DNA of 64,000 nt from Shinisaurus crocodilurus (GCA_021292165.1 CM037879.1:285856272-285920271), one strand, 5' to 3'; shown: positions 32,174 through 42,001, counted from the first letter of the stretch. Program-made: numbers and translations. Notes: generated from the sequence alone by a model not told the origin.

Positions 32174-32341
32174 CCGTATTTTTCCGTCTATAAGACGCCC
32201 CCATGTATAAGACGCCCCCCACTGGGCAGTTTTGCAACCGCGCGGTTCTCTCCTCGGCTTACTTCCATGTATAAGACGACCCTCAATTTTTAGTCTAGCG
32301 ATTTTAGGAGAAAGTATAGTCTTATACATGGAAAAATACTG
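32174..32341. mobile_element. palindromic MITE with TA target (CCGTATTTTTCC ends)
   Basis: TA at 32172-32173 and 32342-32343. Left end CCGTATTTTTCCGTCTATAA, right end inverted TATACATGGAAAAATACTG. ATGTATAAGACG blocks occur internally in both orientations. TA targets point to Tc1/mariner-type movement. Confidence 0.65.
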
Positions 32342-32430
32342 TATTTATTGAAAATATGTTTATACAACTGTTCATATAAAATTTCACAGTGGTTTACAAA
32401 ATAAAACCAATATCTACAATAATCCAGCCA

Positions 32431-32521
32431 CAGAGCTATCCTATGCGTAAGTTTACTCAGAAGTAAGTTCCATGGTCTCCCATGGGGCTTACTTCCTAGA
32501 AAGGATGTTTAGGATTGGAAG
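32431..32521. mobile_element. MITE-C
   Basis: GCTATCCTATGCGTAAGTTT and, inverted, AAAGGATGTTTAGGATTG surround ACTCAGAAGTAAGTTCCATG / CATGGGGCTTACTTCC, a tight palindrome. Confidence 0.6.
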
Positions 32522-32526
32522 GTAAA

Positions 32527-32648
32527 GGGCACAATCCTATGCATGTTTAGACAGAAGAAAGTCCTACAACTCCCAGCTCCCATTCTGGCTGGGGAATGCT
32601 AGGAGTTGTGGGACTTTTTTCTGTCTAAACATGCATAGGATTGCACCC
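32527..32648. mobile_element. MITE-H, second copy
   Basis: Ends GGGCACAATCCTATGCATGT and, inverted, CATGCATAGGATTGCACCC. The arms carry GTCCTACAACTCCCAGCTCC and the inverse TAGGAGTTGTGGGAC. TAA follows at the right (32649-32651), with TAA one base away at the left. Confidence 0.7.
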
Positions 32649-32778
32649 TAAGCAATTAAATACAGGCCACCAAGAAAACAAATGACTGATGCAAAAATAA
32701 ATGACATCAGTATGAGAAATAATGGTACCAACTCTATTCCGCTTTGGTCAGATGTCACCTGGAACAGTGTGTCCAGTT

Positions 32779-32842
32779 TGTTTGTTTATTTATTTATTTA
32801 TTTTATTATTAACATTTATATATCACCTTATCTGCTAAAAAG
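32779..32842 (-). mobile_element. L2-type tail inserted in CR1
   Basis: TTGTTTATTTATTTATTTAT followed by AACATTTATATATCACCTTA: the T-rich start and cell-like text are an inverted 3' tail. Confidence 0.55.
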
Positions 32843-32960
32843 CCATCTTCTGGTCACCGGAGTTTAAGAAGAATATTGACAAACTGGACAGTGTTGAAAG
32901 GAGAGCAAAAAAGTTGGTGATGGGCCTGGAGACCAATCCCTATGAAGAAAGATTGAAGGA

Positions 32961-33034
32961 TGTTGTAAACCGCCCAGAGAGCTTCGGCTATTGGGCGGTA
33001 TAAAAATGTATTAAATAAATAAATAAATAAATAA
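32961..33034 (+). mobile_element. L2-type 3' tail inserted in CR1
   Basis: TGTTGTAAACCGCCCAGAGA, CTTCGGCTATTGGGCGGTAT, then AAATAAATAAATAAATAA. AAGGA sits on both sides of the insert (32956-32960 and near 33033), a possible 5-bp duplication. Confidence 0.75.
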
Positions 33035-33389
33035 GGAGTTGGGTATGTTTAGCCTGGAGAAGAGACAATGAAGAGGTTAGGTGTCAGCTATCTTCAAGTG
33101 TTTAAAGGGTTGTCACAGAGATGATGGAGCAAATTTGTTCTCTGCTGCTCCGGTGGGTAGGGGATAGACTAGAAAGGGGGTTTCAACTACACATTAGGAA
33201 GACCTTCCTGCCAGTATGAGCTGTGCAACTGTAGAACAGACTTTCTTTGGAAGGTGGTGGACTCTCCTTTGTTAAGAGGTTTTTAAAGCAGACACCACCT
33301 ACCAGGGATGCTGTAGCAGTGGATTTCAGGGGGCTGGGCTAGATGACCTTTGAGATCCCTTTCCCATTCTATGATTCTAATGCTTGAGA

Positions 33390-34150
33390 GCGGCAGATAC
33401 ATTACAAAGCACAAAGCACAGCAGTGAGCTGTAGCTCTTTAAAAAGAGGCAGAGCACCACAGAAGACATATTCCACAGGTACAGAAAAACTCTGAATAGT
33501 GTTCTGCTTGCAGAATTTGACTCCCTGAGGATCCCTGTTTTCATTATCTAGCAAAAGCAAGTCCCTAGCCCTTATGGCTACAGGTAGGCTTGAAAGTATG
33601 AGACCAGTATCTTATGAATCACCATCCCTCAGAAGCCACAGGGATAGCCAAATAAAACATCCAGTTGGTAGGGATAGTTCTACAGTGTCTCCTTGTCCCT
33701 ACCTAGGATTAGCAGAACTAGGATTAAGTATTCAAGGTAATAGCACAATCCTTCCCCATATGAAGGTGCAGACCCCACATGCAGAGGGGTCCCCATGGGG
33801 CTCAACAGAGCCCTCTTTCTTCCCTTCACCCACCTCAACATGTGTGCATGAAAGCAGCACCCTAGGACATTATGATGAACGGAAGGGCTGAACAGGTAAG
33901 GACTGGATGGGGAAATGAAAAGCTCACATTTCCTAGGCTATCCAGGGTAGCTGCATCCATGCTTCCACTCCCAGTTGCGAGGGAGGGGAAAAAATTGGCT
34001 ATGGGATCCCTAGCTGTAGGCACCATGCCTACACATAAGAAGGATTGTGGCCTAGGTAAATATCAGCAAATATACTTGATTTACAAAATGTATACCGGTT
34101 ACAAAATTCTCTCTTTGGGCCAGAATTTGGGATGCCTTTGCATAGAGTTG

Positions 34151-34186
<36 letters not shown>

Positions 34187-34840
34187 AAGGTGCACACCAT
34201 CCCAATTAAAAGAATCCAAGTATATAAATTTAAACATTTTTGATAATAGGCACCAGGTTAAAAGGCTAAGTACTTAATAGCGTTCGCTTGATCAATTGCA
34301 TATGCAAATTATAGAAGCTGGGTTCAAAATCAAATTAATATAAAACGTTAGTCTCGACAGTTTGAAAGTCGATTGTTCCCTGTAGACCCATCCCAAATTC
34401 TTTAGCTGCAATTTGAGGATTATAAGGATGAAATGTTAATACATGGTTTTAAGGCACACTGAACAGCCAAACTCTCTGCTCTTCCCCCTTGGGGCCCTGT
34501 TTTGCATTACAAACCCTGTTCCCATCATTCTCCTGTTATTTTGGTTGGACCCATTTACATGCATCTCCTTGTTCCTGGAACAATTCTGGCATTGGGCAAA
34601 GTGTTGCATTTAAAAAGAAAGAAGAGGGCTGACACCAGCTCTTTGGAAACCTTTGAGGGTCTTTTCCTAAAATGGCTAGGAGTGGTAGAGGTGTGGCTGG
34701 TGGCAAGGAAAGGCAAAAGAAAGCAGGGGTGTGCCAACTAAGCGAATACCCCAGAAGCTTTTCCACCCGCAAGTGAATATCCCAGAAGCCTTTGCACTGG
34801 TCCCACCATCTTGGTTCTCACTTGACACCTGGCCAGAATT
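33390..34840. other. unassigned stretch with (TG)n at 34147-34185
   Basis: About nineteen TG units are followed by unique AT-rich DNA. 34280-34320 contains CATATGCAAATTATAG with an octamer site. No gene is recognised in frames 33574-33891 or 34502-34741. Confidence 0.4.
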
Positions 34841-34844
34841 GGTG

Positions 34845-34950
34845 AAGTACTTCTTCACACAGCGCATAGTTAAACTATGGAATTCACTTCCACAAAATGT
34901 AGTGATGGTCACCAATTTCAGACTGCATCTAGAAGCTTGGAAACAGAGCT
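34845..34950 (+). mobile_element. CR1 ORF2 C-terminal scrap
   Basis: Translation KYFFTQRIVKLWNSLPQNVV followed by MVTNFRLHLEAW matches the CR1 C-terminal block also seen at 24.4 kb. The 3' UTR is absent, so the copy is truncated on both sides. Confidence 0.6.
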
Positions 34951-34959
34951 GAGTGCACA

Positions 34960-36040
34960 CAATCCTTTGCTATTCTCAAGGTTCTCTGGATTGTCCCCCG
35001 GCAACTTTGCCCCAAAGCACATGGCATAAGAGGAATGCACATCTATGTAGAGCTATGTGTGTGCCTCAATTCTGGGGTTAGGAAGGGGGGGGGAAGCACA
35101 AAAGGTAATGCTGGGTGCAAATTCACTTCCTGAGCATCTTTGCTTTTTTCTTATTTTAATTTTTCTAAGTCTTTAAAGGTGCAATTATATGCTTAAAAGT
35201 GTGCGTGGGAAAAGCCTACTGTATTCTCAGATGCCAAAAAGGGGGCAGAATCAGATTTGCAGCAGTTAGGGGCTGGGAGGAAGGGGCTTCCGTAGCCCGC
35301 ATAGCTCCTGGGCCCTTTCCCATGACTAGCAAAACTCAAATGTATTATGCAAAAAAGGGGGGATGGGGGGAACCATGCAGAATAAGTGATGGGAAAAGAA
35401 GAGGGGCTGTGCACATTTTGCTCAGTTCCGAGGTGCAGCGTCCGGCTTTTCTTGGCAAAGAATCTGGACTTGCCTGGGTGTTGCAGAACATTAATATTTT
35501 TAGCACAGGGTAGAAACAACCCTGCAAATATGCTCAACACAATGCAGCTACTAGAACAGATTATTTTGCAAGCAAGATTTTTTGACAGCTGATCTTCCCC
35601 AACCCCCTTGCAGTGAACGAAAGAGCCACAATTTCTATTTGAAATAAAAGTACTTCAAAGTGCTCCTTGTTTTTTTTTAAAAAACCCAAACCTGTTTTTT
35701 TAAAAAAATAAAAATCAAAAGCCACATACAGTCGTATATATATATATATTTAAGTTCTCTACAGCACCGTCAAACAAAGAGTTCTGAGTTGACAAACCAT
35801 TCTGTTTGCTTGGGTATCAAGCAACAGCAATGACTGGGGCTGTTTCACATCAGCCCAGCCTGCAATCAGTGACTCATCAACCTCTAGCAGCAATTCCCAA
35901 ACTGTGCACAGAGCAGTGTCGGGCTGCAAACAGATTAATGAAAGGCTACAGTGATGCAGTTAGGTAATTTTAGACTTTGAACATAATGGTCTTAGCCGCC
36001 CAGCCCCCTCCTTCTCCTCCAGCTTTATATGGTAATGTGT
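34960..36040. other. unassigned stretch, no gene recognised
   Basis: Short (TA)n at 35736-35750. Frames at 35193-35592 overlap on both strands, without domains. Confidence 0.35.
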
Positions 36041-36041
36041 A

Positions 36042-36175
36042 TTATTTCACTTGCTTCAAAGCATGGTACGCCAACCCTGCTGCATTTGGAGGGCCTCCTG
36101 CCCATTTTGCTGAACAGGGCACTGGACATCTGCCCCAAAGTCCTACTCTGACGGCGCCTCTGAAAGGCTACCATG
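36042..36175. repeat. unidentified dispersed repeat X, copy 2
   Basis: TTATTTCACTTGCTTCAAAG, CCTCCTGCCCATTTTGCTGA, GGACATCTGCCCCAAAGTCC and GACGGC in the same order as in copy 1 at 28247. Flanks differ, and no terminal repeat is seen. Confidence 0.5.
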
Positions 36176-36432
36176 AGCCCAATGCGCCCGATACAGGAAA
36201 GCCAGCGTGAGGACACTGCTCTGGGATTGACTTCTTCCTGTGAGGAGGCACACAAAGAAAAGCCATTCGGTGGGCACAACTGGGAACGGGTGACTTTGAA
36301 AAGGTACAGAAAAAGGGAGACCCCAATGACCTGAGCATCGCAGCACCTTCCTACAAGGAAAGAGGAAAAGCACTGAGCCACCTAAAGTTTAGTGGGGGGG
36401 CGAAGACGATTAAGGGCGGCCCACACACAGTA

Positions 36433-36565
36433 GAACAGCCTTCCCCAAACAGGCAACCTCCTGATGTGTTGACTACAACTCCTATCATCCTCAGTCAGCA
36501 TGGCCACTGGGATGATGGGACTTATGGTCCAACATATCTGGAAGGTGCCAGGTGGGGGGAAGGCT
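36433..36565. mobile_element. MITE-A (CAGCCTTCCCC end type)
   Basis: Ends CAGCCTTCCCCAAACAGGCA and, inverted, AGGTGGGGGGAAGGCTG. Arms GTTGACTACAACTCCTATCA / ATGGGACTTATGGTCCAACA. Flanking 8-mers do not match. Confidence 0.6.
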
Positions 36566-36608
36566 GTGACACAAGTTTATAAAATTATTTGTGGTGTGGA
36601 GGAAGTCC

Positions 36609-36918
36609 ACAGGAAGCTGCCTTATACTGAGTGAGACACTTGGCCCATCTAGCTCCGTATTGTCTACTGACTGGAAGTGACTCTCCAGGCAGTGCTCTCC
36701 AACCATGGGTCCCCAGATGTTTTGGTCTACAACTCCCAGCATGCCCCAGCCAGCGTAGCTGGCTGGGGCATGCTGGGAGTTGTAGGCCAAAAACATCTGG
36801 GGACTCAAGGTTGGAGAACAGTGCTCCAGGGTTTCAGGCAGGCTCTTTCCCAGCCCTACCTGGGACATGCCGGGGACTGAACCTGGGACCTTTTTACATG
36901 CAAAGCATGAAACTTCTC
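36609..36918 (-). mobile_element. SINE-T, split by MITE-B
   Basis: Left piece AGGAAGCTGCCTTATACTGA to GTGACTCTCCAGG (36689). Right piece GCTCCAGGGTTTCAGGCAGG, GACTGAACCTGGGACCTTTT (B box, inverted) to GCAAAGCATGAAACTTCTC. The A box has been lost at the right. Confidence 0.7.
36690..36822. mobile_element. MITE-B, palindromic, with 8-bp duplication
   Basis: Flanks TCTCCAGG (36682-36689) and GCTCCAGG (36823-36830) match at 7 of 8, and the SINE reads through once the insert is removed. Ends CAGTGCTCTCCAACCATGGG and, inverted, CTCAAGGTTGGAGAACAGT. Each arm holds CTACAACTCCCAGCATGCC (36727-36745; inverse 36767-36785), close to the ZNF143 SBS motif. Confidence 0.8.
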
Positions 36919-37078
36919 GCTGGCTGGGGCATGCTGGGAGTTGTAGGCCAAAACATCTGGGGACCCACAATTGGAGAACAGTGCTCCAGGGTTTCAGGCA
37001 GGCTCTTTCCCAGCCCTACCTGGGACATGCCGGGGACTGAACCTGGGACCTTTTTACATGCAAAGCATGAAACTTCTC
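36758..37078. repeat. tandem duplication of 160 bp (two copies)
   Basis: Copies 36758-36918 and 36919-37078 are almost identical, differing by one A in an A run and a few bases near ACTCAAGG / ACCCACAA. Each holds the right arm of MITE-B plus the SINE-T right piece, so the duplication came after both insertions and is recent. Confidence 0.85.
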
Positions 37079-37144
37079 TCTTTCGCATGGTTAGAACTCA
37101 GGGTTATCAATGAAACTGAATGCCAGAGAAAATCCAGGACAGGG

Positions 37145-37468
37145 GAAAGGAAGGACTTCTTCATACAGTGTGTAGTTAACTTACGGAACTCTCTGCACAT
37201 AGTATTGTGATGGCCACTAGCTCAGAAGGCTTAAACAGGGGGGGGGGGGGGGGAATTACACACATTCATCGGGTCTATCACTGGCTGACTACTAGTCATG
37301 ACTAGCAACATACCTCTCAATACCAGCTGCTGGGTGTAAACAGCGGGAGAGGGTTATTGCACCCATGTCCTGTTTGAAAGGGCTTTCCAGAGGCATCTGG
37401 TTGGCCACTGTGGGGGAAAAGGATGCTGGACCAGATAGGCTTTTGGTCTAATCCTGCAGGGCTCTCGC
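37145..37468 (+). mobile_element. CR1 3' end
   Basis: GGACTTCTTCATACAGTGTG (ORF2 C-terminus), CACTAGCTCAGAAGGCTTAA, then TTGAAAGGGCTTTCCAGAGG, GGTTGGCCACTGTGGGGGAA and TGCTGGACCAGATAGGCTTT. A run of about 18 G at 37219-37253 has grown in the middle. The terminal octamer repeats are missing. Confidence 0.65.
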
Positions 37469-37624
37469 TGCGGTGAAGATGCCCTGTGAATGGCTGGGAC
37501 ATGCATGGCAGTCCCCTGCTCGAGGGTTTGGGGCAAGTCTCTGAGATCACAGCCCCAACTCTATAGCTGAAGCTGCTTGAGCCCCCTTCCCTACTGAGAG
37601 GGGCCGAGGAAAACCTCATAACTG

Positions 37625-37858
37625 AGAGCCAGTGCGCTGCAGTGCCTAGAGTGTTGGATTAAGACTGGGGGGACCCAAATTCTAGTCTGCACTCAGCCAT
37701 GAAGCTCACTTTGGGCAAGACATGTGACTCTCAAGCCTACCTCACAGGGTTGTTGTAAGGATAAAATGGAGAGGAGGAGGAGGATTATGTAAGTCGCCTT
37801 GGGTTCCTTGCAGGAAAGGCCAGATAGAAATGTATGACGAACAAATAAATAAATAATA
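37625..37858 (+). mobile_element. SINE-M, nearly full length
   Basis: A degraded tRNA-like head (AGAGTGTTGGATTAAGACTG), then ACTCAGCCATGAAGCTCACT, CTACCTCACAGGGTTGTTGT, AGGATAAAATGGAGAGG and a tail GTAAGTCGCCTTGGGTTCCT ending in AAATAAATAAATAATAAT. Confidence 0.7.
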
Positions 37859-37859
37859 A

Positions 37860-38525
37860 TTAGCCAAGCCGCTGGAGCTCATCCTCTGCTTTCTGCTCTG
37901 GTGAGATCAATTCCTTTGCATTGGGTTGGCAGGGGGAGGTGGGGCTGCCCACTCCTCCCTGTCTCCTTCCCTGGAGCATCTGCAGCAATAAAAAATAGTA
38001 GGCCTGTTTCCTCCCATCACTAGTCTGGTGTCACCTCCTGCTTCCTGCCAAGGGAGCAGGGAGTCCTTTCTGTTCGGTCGCAGGGGTCGGGCTACCCATG
38101 GGCAAGCATCCATGGCACTCGGCCGTGAAAACATTTGCCTGGGCGGGTCAGCCCGCAGGAGGGCTCAATTGCGGCTCCGGACAGCATGGTAAATGTGTAC
38201 TAACATGTCAGCGGTGGTCATGGTGGTGTGGAAACACATGACACCTTTCCTGCAGGGAGAAAGCCAAGCCACATTCTCATCATTTCAGCACAAAAACTGG
38301 CCCCGAATTATCCCTGAATCCGATTAAAATTCAAGGATCCCAGCCTAACTGGGAGTTATTCCTACCACACAACAGCTTCTCCTTGATGACCTCTGGAAGG
38401 CGATTCCACTACCTTCTTCAGACTTGGAAAAGTTATGTCAGAATGGGCTGGCTGTGCACCTTGAGCACAGTAAACTGTAACACACACAGGTGTGCAAGGG
38501 CATGAGCATTTTGCGGGCATGGCTG
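37860..38525. other. unassigned stretch, no gene recognised
   Basis: No repeat is named, and no reading frame has domain content. Confidence 0.35.
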
Positions 38526-38531
38526 CCGGTA

Positions 38532-38872
38532 CAGTAATACCTTGGATTGCAAGTAACTTGGTTTGAGAGCGTTTTGCAAGACAAGCAAATTTTTAAATAT
38601 TTATTTATTTATTTATTACTTGATATACAAGCGACGTCTTGCAATTACAATCCTGCAAAATGGAAAGCTAAGCAGAGGTCAAGCCTGGTTATTACTTGGA
38701 TGGAGACCCCTCCTTCTAGTTTCCTGCATTGAGCACGGCGGTTGGACTCGATAGCTTAAATTAAAAATCTCTGTACAAATTTTTTTGGGGGGATGTCGTT
38801 TTGATATAAGAGTGTTTTGGATTACAAGCACGTTTCTGGAACGAATTATGCTCTCAATCCAAGGCATGACTG
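38532..38872. mobile_element. MITE-D (TA target), split by a SINE-5S piece
   Basis: TA at 38530-38531 and 38873-38874. Ends CAGTAATACCTTGGATTGCA and, inverted, CAATCCAAGGCATGACTG. The arms pair through GAGCGTTTTGCAAGACAAGC against the inverse text near 38800-38850. A sister copy in reverse orientation is at 44015. Confidence 0.75.
38649..38757 (+). mobile_element. SINE-5S fragment lacking its 3' tail
   Basis: ATGGAAAGCTAAGCAGAGGT, TATTACTTGGATGGAGACCC, CCTTCTAGTTTCCTGCATTG and GGTTGGACTCGATAGC, then it stops before the CR1 terminal octamers. About 14 bases of the host MITE-D seem replaced when compared with the copy at 44015. Confidence 0.65.
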
Positions 38873-39159
38873 TATATATTTTATCTCAATATAGGTGTTG
38901 GGAAACTGGACCCCAAACTGTCCTACTGACATGTGAAATGGCATATAAATGCTTGCTGGCATTGGCCGCTGGCCTTCAACATGCAAACAGTTTGCAGAGA
39001 TCCTTCGCTTTCTTGGGAGACGATGCTCGTGGAATCCTTAAGTATCTTTTTTAACACAGCAAAAGGACAGAAGGAATTTCAATTAGGCTGTGCTGTTCTG
39101 GATGCCACATAGCGCTTGGACACTGAAACCTATTCAGGCAGCATCGCCGAGGAGGAGAA

Positions 39160-39186
39160 AACACACACACACACGCACACACACAG
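39160..39186. repeat. (AC)n microsatellite
   Basis: ACACACACAC with a GC interruption. Confidence 0.85.
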
Positions 39187-39465
39187 AGATTTAATGAAAC
39201 TATGAAAACTGCCACCAAAGCATGTAAGACAGGCCTTTCTGGCAAAGTCGGCATTCCTGATTAATGGCAAATAAAGGAGGTGGAAACAAGATGCGTACAG
39301 CACATTACAACTCCATCAAGGGCTCCGTCGCCATGGAAACTGGTTCTCCACAAGCAAAGCAAAGTACTCAAATGCTAAACTATCTGTGTGCTTCTGTACT
39401 CGTGTGTTTGAGAAACAGGAGTTCATCGAGCCACAAATACTTTCCCCATTAAACACTCTCACACA

Positions 39466-39655
39466 CACACACGCACGCAGCTGCCTTATACTGAGTCAGA
39501 CCCTTGGTCCATCTAGCTCAGTATTATCAGCACAGACTGGCAGCAGCTCTCTGAGTTTTCAGGCAGGATTCTTTCCTAGCCCTACCTGGAGATGCCGAGG
39601 ATTGAACCTGGGACCTTCTGCATGCAAAGCATGTGCTCTACCACTGAGATGTAAG
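39466..39655 (-). mobile_element. SINE-T
   Basis: Starts GCAGCTGCCTTATACTGAGT at 39478 (a CA repeat abuts on the left) and runs to CATGTGCTCTACCACTGAGA. A and B boxes are recognisable on the minus strand. It shares an unusual CTCTCTGAGTTTTCAGGCAG variant with the next copy. Confidence 0.75.
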
Positions 39656-39721
39656 CCTTCTCCTAAAAATCAAATAAAGTTCCAGTCCTGGTTCTGATTA
39701 AAGGACTCATTTAAGTAAGTG

Positions 39722-39893
39722 CATAGGAAGCGGCCTTATCTAGCACAGTATTATCAACACAGACTGGCAGCAGCTCTCTGAGTTTTCAGGCAGGATTCTT
39801 TCCTAGCCCTACCTGCAGATGCCGAGAATTGAACCTGGTACCTTCCGCCTACAAAGCACGTGCTCTACTGAACGGTGGGCTATTGGCCTTCCC
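39722..39893 (-). mobile_element. SINE-T, sister of the previous copy
   Basis: AGGAAGCGGCCTTATCTAGC (with part of the body deleted), ATCAACACAGACTGGCAGCA, CTCTCTGAGTTTTCAGGCAG, CCTAGCCCTACCTGCAGATG, TTGAACCTGGTACCTTCCGC. The shared variants suggest local duplication with the copy at 39466 rather than two independent insertions. Confidence 0.7.
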
Positions 39894-39992
39894 TCTCGCC
39901 GGATCGTCACCTTGAAGTGGTGAGTGGGCTTGCGTGTTCCGATGAACCCTTACTGACTTAGATCCAGTGTGGTGTAACAGCGAGAAGAATCT

Positions 39993-40118
39993 TTCCCCAA
40001 CCTAGCGCCCTCCAGATGTGCTGGATGACAATTCCCTTCATCCTAGCTAGCATGGTTGCCAGCTGGTGATGATGGGCATTGTAGTCCAGCACATCTGGAG
40101 GGCACCAAGTTGGGGAAG
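39993..40118. mobile_element. MITE-A
   Basis: TTTCCCCAACCTAGCGCCCT and, inverted, GGGCACCAAGTTGGGGAAGG; arms GTGCTGGATGACAATTCCCT / GGGCATTGTAGTCCAGCACA. Confidence 0.6.
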
Positions 40119-40124
40119 GCTGAA

Positions 40125-40326
40125 CTAAAGAACTGGACTATGATTAGGGAGAAGGAGCCCCACATCCACACTCAGCCATGAAAGCCACTGGTTGGCCTTG
40201 GGTCGGTCCTCATCACTCCACCTAACCTACCTCACAAGACTGTTGTGAAAATACAGGGGGAGGGGTGGCATGTGTGCAACCCTAAGGAAGAGTGGGATAG
40301 AAATGTAGTTGAGTAAAATAAATACA
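40125..40326 (+). mobile_element. SINE-M
   Basis: CACTCAGCCATGAAAGCCAC, TTGGCCTTGGGTCGGTCCTC, CTACCTCACAAGACTGTTGT, then a TGGGATAGAAATGTAGTTGA end with an AAATAAAT tail. Confidence 0.55.
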
Positions 40327-40405
40327 TCTACTCCAGTATTCACATTCTTTGAGGTGGCCAGCCTCTGGGCACTCACAAAGCAGCCCTGGAGGGAAGGGCC
40401 TATTA

Positions 40406-40513
40406 GAATCATAGGATTGGAAGGGATCTCAGAGGTCGTCTAGTCCAACCCCATGCCAATGCAGGAAATCCACTGCTACAGCATCCCCGATAGGTTGCCA
40501 TCCAGCCTCTCTT
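40406..40513 (-). mobile_element. CR1 3' tail
   Basis: AGAATCATAGGATTGGAAGG, TCGTCTAGTCCAACCCCATG, CAGGAAATCCACTGCTACAG. An older subfamily with the CTGCTACAGCATCC variant. Confidence 0.7.
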
Positions 40514-40669
40514 ATAGAAAAAATGGTAAAATGGTTTTCATGATGATGAGTAGGATATGTTTGGCTTGTATATTGCTAGGACAACTGTGGGGCATAGAAG
40601 GTTTCTATGTGCTCTGCACGGCTTCACCTACAGGTTTTGTCAATGGGGGCCAGACCACCCAGTGCATTG

Positions 40670-40865
40670 CTCCTTTTATTTATTTCATTATTTGAAGCAT
40701 TTTTACCCTGTTTTTCAGCCAAAAAAGGCTCCCAGAACGGGTTACAAAGATCAATAAGACAATCCCTACCTTCAGACTGACAATGTATAAGACACGGCAA
40801 ACAAGGAAAACGGATTGGGAGGGAGGAGGGAAAAAGCACAATCAGGCATTAAATCTTAGTTTTAA
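40670..40865 (-). mobile_element. L2/MIR-type 3' end
   Basis: TTTATTTATTTCATTATTTG, GCATTTTTACCCTGTTTTTC, GGCTCCCAGAACGGGTTACA and ACAATCCCTACCTTCAGACT parallel the copy at 4871-5055. Confidence 0.45.
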
Positions 40866-41361
40866 GGACCAGCTGGAATGGAAAACAGTTCAAGGAGAGG
40901 AGGACCCAAAAGTTGCTGGGCTCTCAGCAGAGCCAATAGAGTGGCCCTGCTTCCTTTTTCTTCCTCCCGCTGCCACAGCCCCATCAAAAAGAGCCCCGAC
41001 AACGGGAAGAGAGCAAGTTCTTCCCCCTCTGAATTCATGTCCTCAAATGCACCAATTAATTTTCCCCATAGGAGTAAATATGGAAGAAGGAAAAGGGTGC
41101 ACTCAGGGACAACACCAAAAGAAAACAACGGCATAGACTTGTCTTTATTCTGAATGCATTTTGAAATATAATCTCTTCTAATAGGGAGGGAAGTTCTGAT
41201 ATGTATATACAAGTAATCAAAATACCAAAAATCAACATCCAATATAACCACCCACATACATTTTAAACTTACGGTATTATTCTAAAATGATAACAGATGG
41301 AAAAAATAATCTTCTGAAAGTTCTTAACTACCGTATTTGCACAATACTTGAAAAATTTATG

Positions 41362-41530
41362 ACTGAGGCTGCAATTCTATACATGTTTACTCAGAAGTAA
41401 GTCTCACTGAGTTCAATGGATCTTACTCCCAGATATGTGGATATAGGATAGCACTGCAAGGCTGCACTCCTGTACACCTTACCTAGGTGCAAGGCCCATG
41501 AAACACAGCGAGACTTCCTTCTGAGTAAAT
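41362..41530. mobile_element. two adjacent MITE-C pieces
   Basis: GGCTGCAATTCTATACATGT to GGATATAGGATAGCACTGCA (41369-41458) is one palindrome. A second, more decayed one follows from AGGCTGCACTCCTGTACACC to CTTCTGAGTAAATATGCC. Confidence 0.5.
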
Positions 41531-41827
41531 ATGCCTCTAGAAGCACACTGCATCTTTATTTAAAGAAAGAAAGAAAACATCCATGTTTACTTCTTTAAAA
41601 ATCACATATTACTTATATCTTGTTTCTGATGAACTACCTCCAACAGAGGACAAATCACATCACCATGTAATATATTAGATAAAAAGCACCTTCTCTCCTC
41701 CAAATGTTTATACTACAAGGGGGCAAACCCTGTTCCTGGTCAGTCCAGCTATTCAAGCCTGTTTCAATCTGTATAGCCCTGTTGTTCCATTTGCATCACC
41801 CTGCCCTGTTTCGTGGTCACTCGAGAG

Positions 41828-41957
41828 TAGCCTTCTTCAGCCTGGTGCCCTCCAGATCTTTTGGACTTCAGTTCCCATCAGCCCTAGCCAGCATGGCTAA
41901 TGCTCAGGAATGCTGGGAGTTGTAATCCAAAGTATCTGGAGGGCACCAGGTTGGGGA
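41828..41957. mobile_element. MITE-A
   Basis: AGCCTTCTTCAGCCTGGTGC and, inverted, GGCACCAGGTTGGGGAAGAG; arms CTTTTGGACTTCAGTTCCCA / TGGGAGTTGTAATCCAAAGT around AGCCAGCATGGCTAATG. Confidence 0.6.
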
Positions 41958-42001
41958 AGAGTGCCCTAGTGTGTGACAGAACTGTGGGAAATGGCTTGGA
42001 G

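Larger units (their letters stand above)
32700..33385 (+). mobile_element. CR1 3' portion, twice interrupted
   Basis: Pieces in order: TTTGGTCAGATGTCACCTGG to GTGTCCAGT (to 32778), TTCTGGTCACCGGAGTTTAA to GAAAGATTGAAGGA (32848-32960), then GAGTTGGGTATGTTTAGCCT to the terminal CCATTCTATGATTCTAA (33035-33385). Together they form one CR1 ORF2 C-terminus and 3' UTR, full of stops. Two L2-type inserts break it. Confidence 0.75.

Noticed and set aside
34285..34320. Octamer ATGCAAAT as an enhancer element
   Set aside because: An 8-base match is expected by chance in 64 kb, and conservation cannot be assessed here.
36758..37078. CRISPR-like direct repeats
   Set aside because: Only two copies of a 160-bp unit with no spacers, in a eukaryotic context; it is a tandem duplication.
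39478..39655. tRNA genes at the A/B boxes of SINE-T copies
   Set aside because: The box-bearing part cannot fold as a full cloverleaf with an anticodon arm and is always joined to the SINE body.
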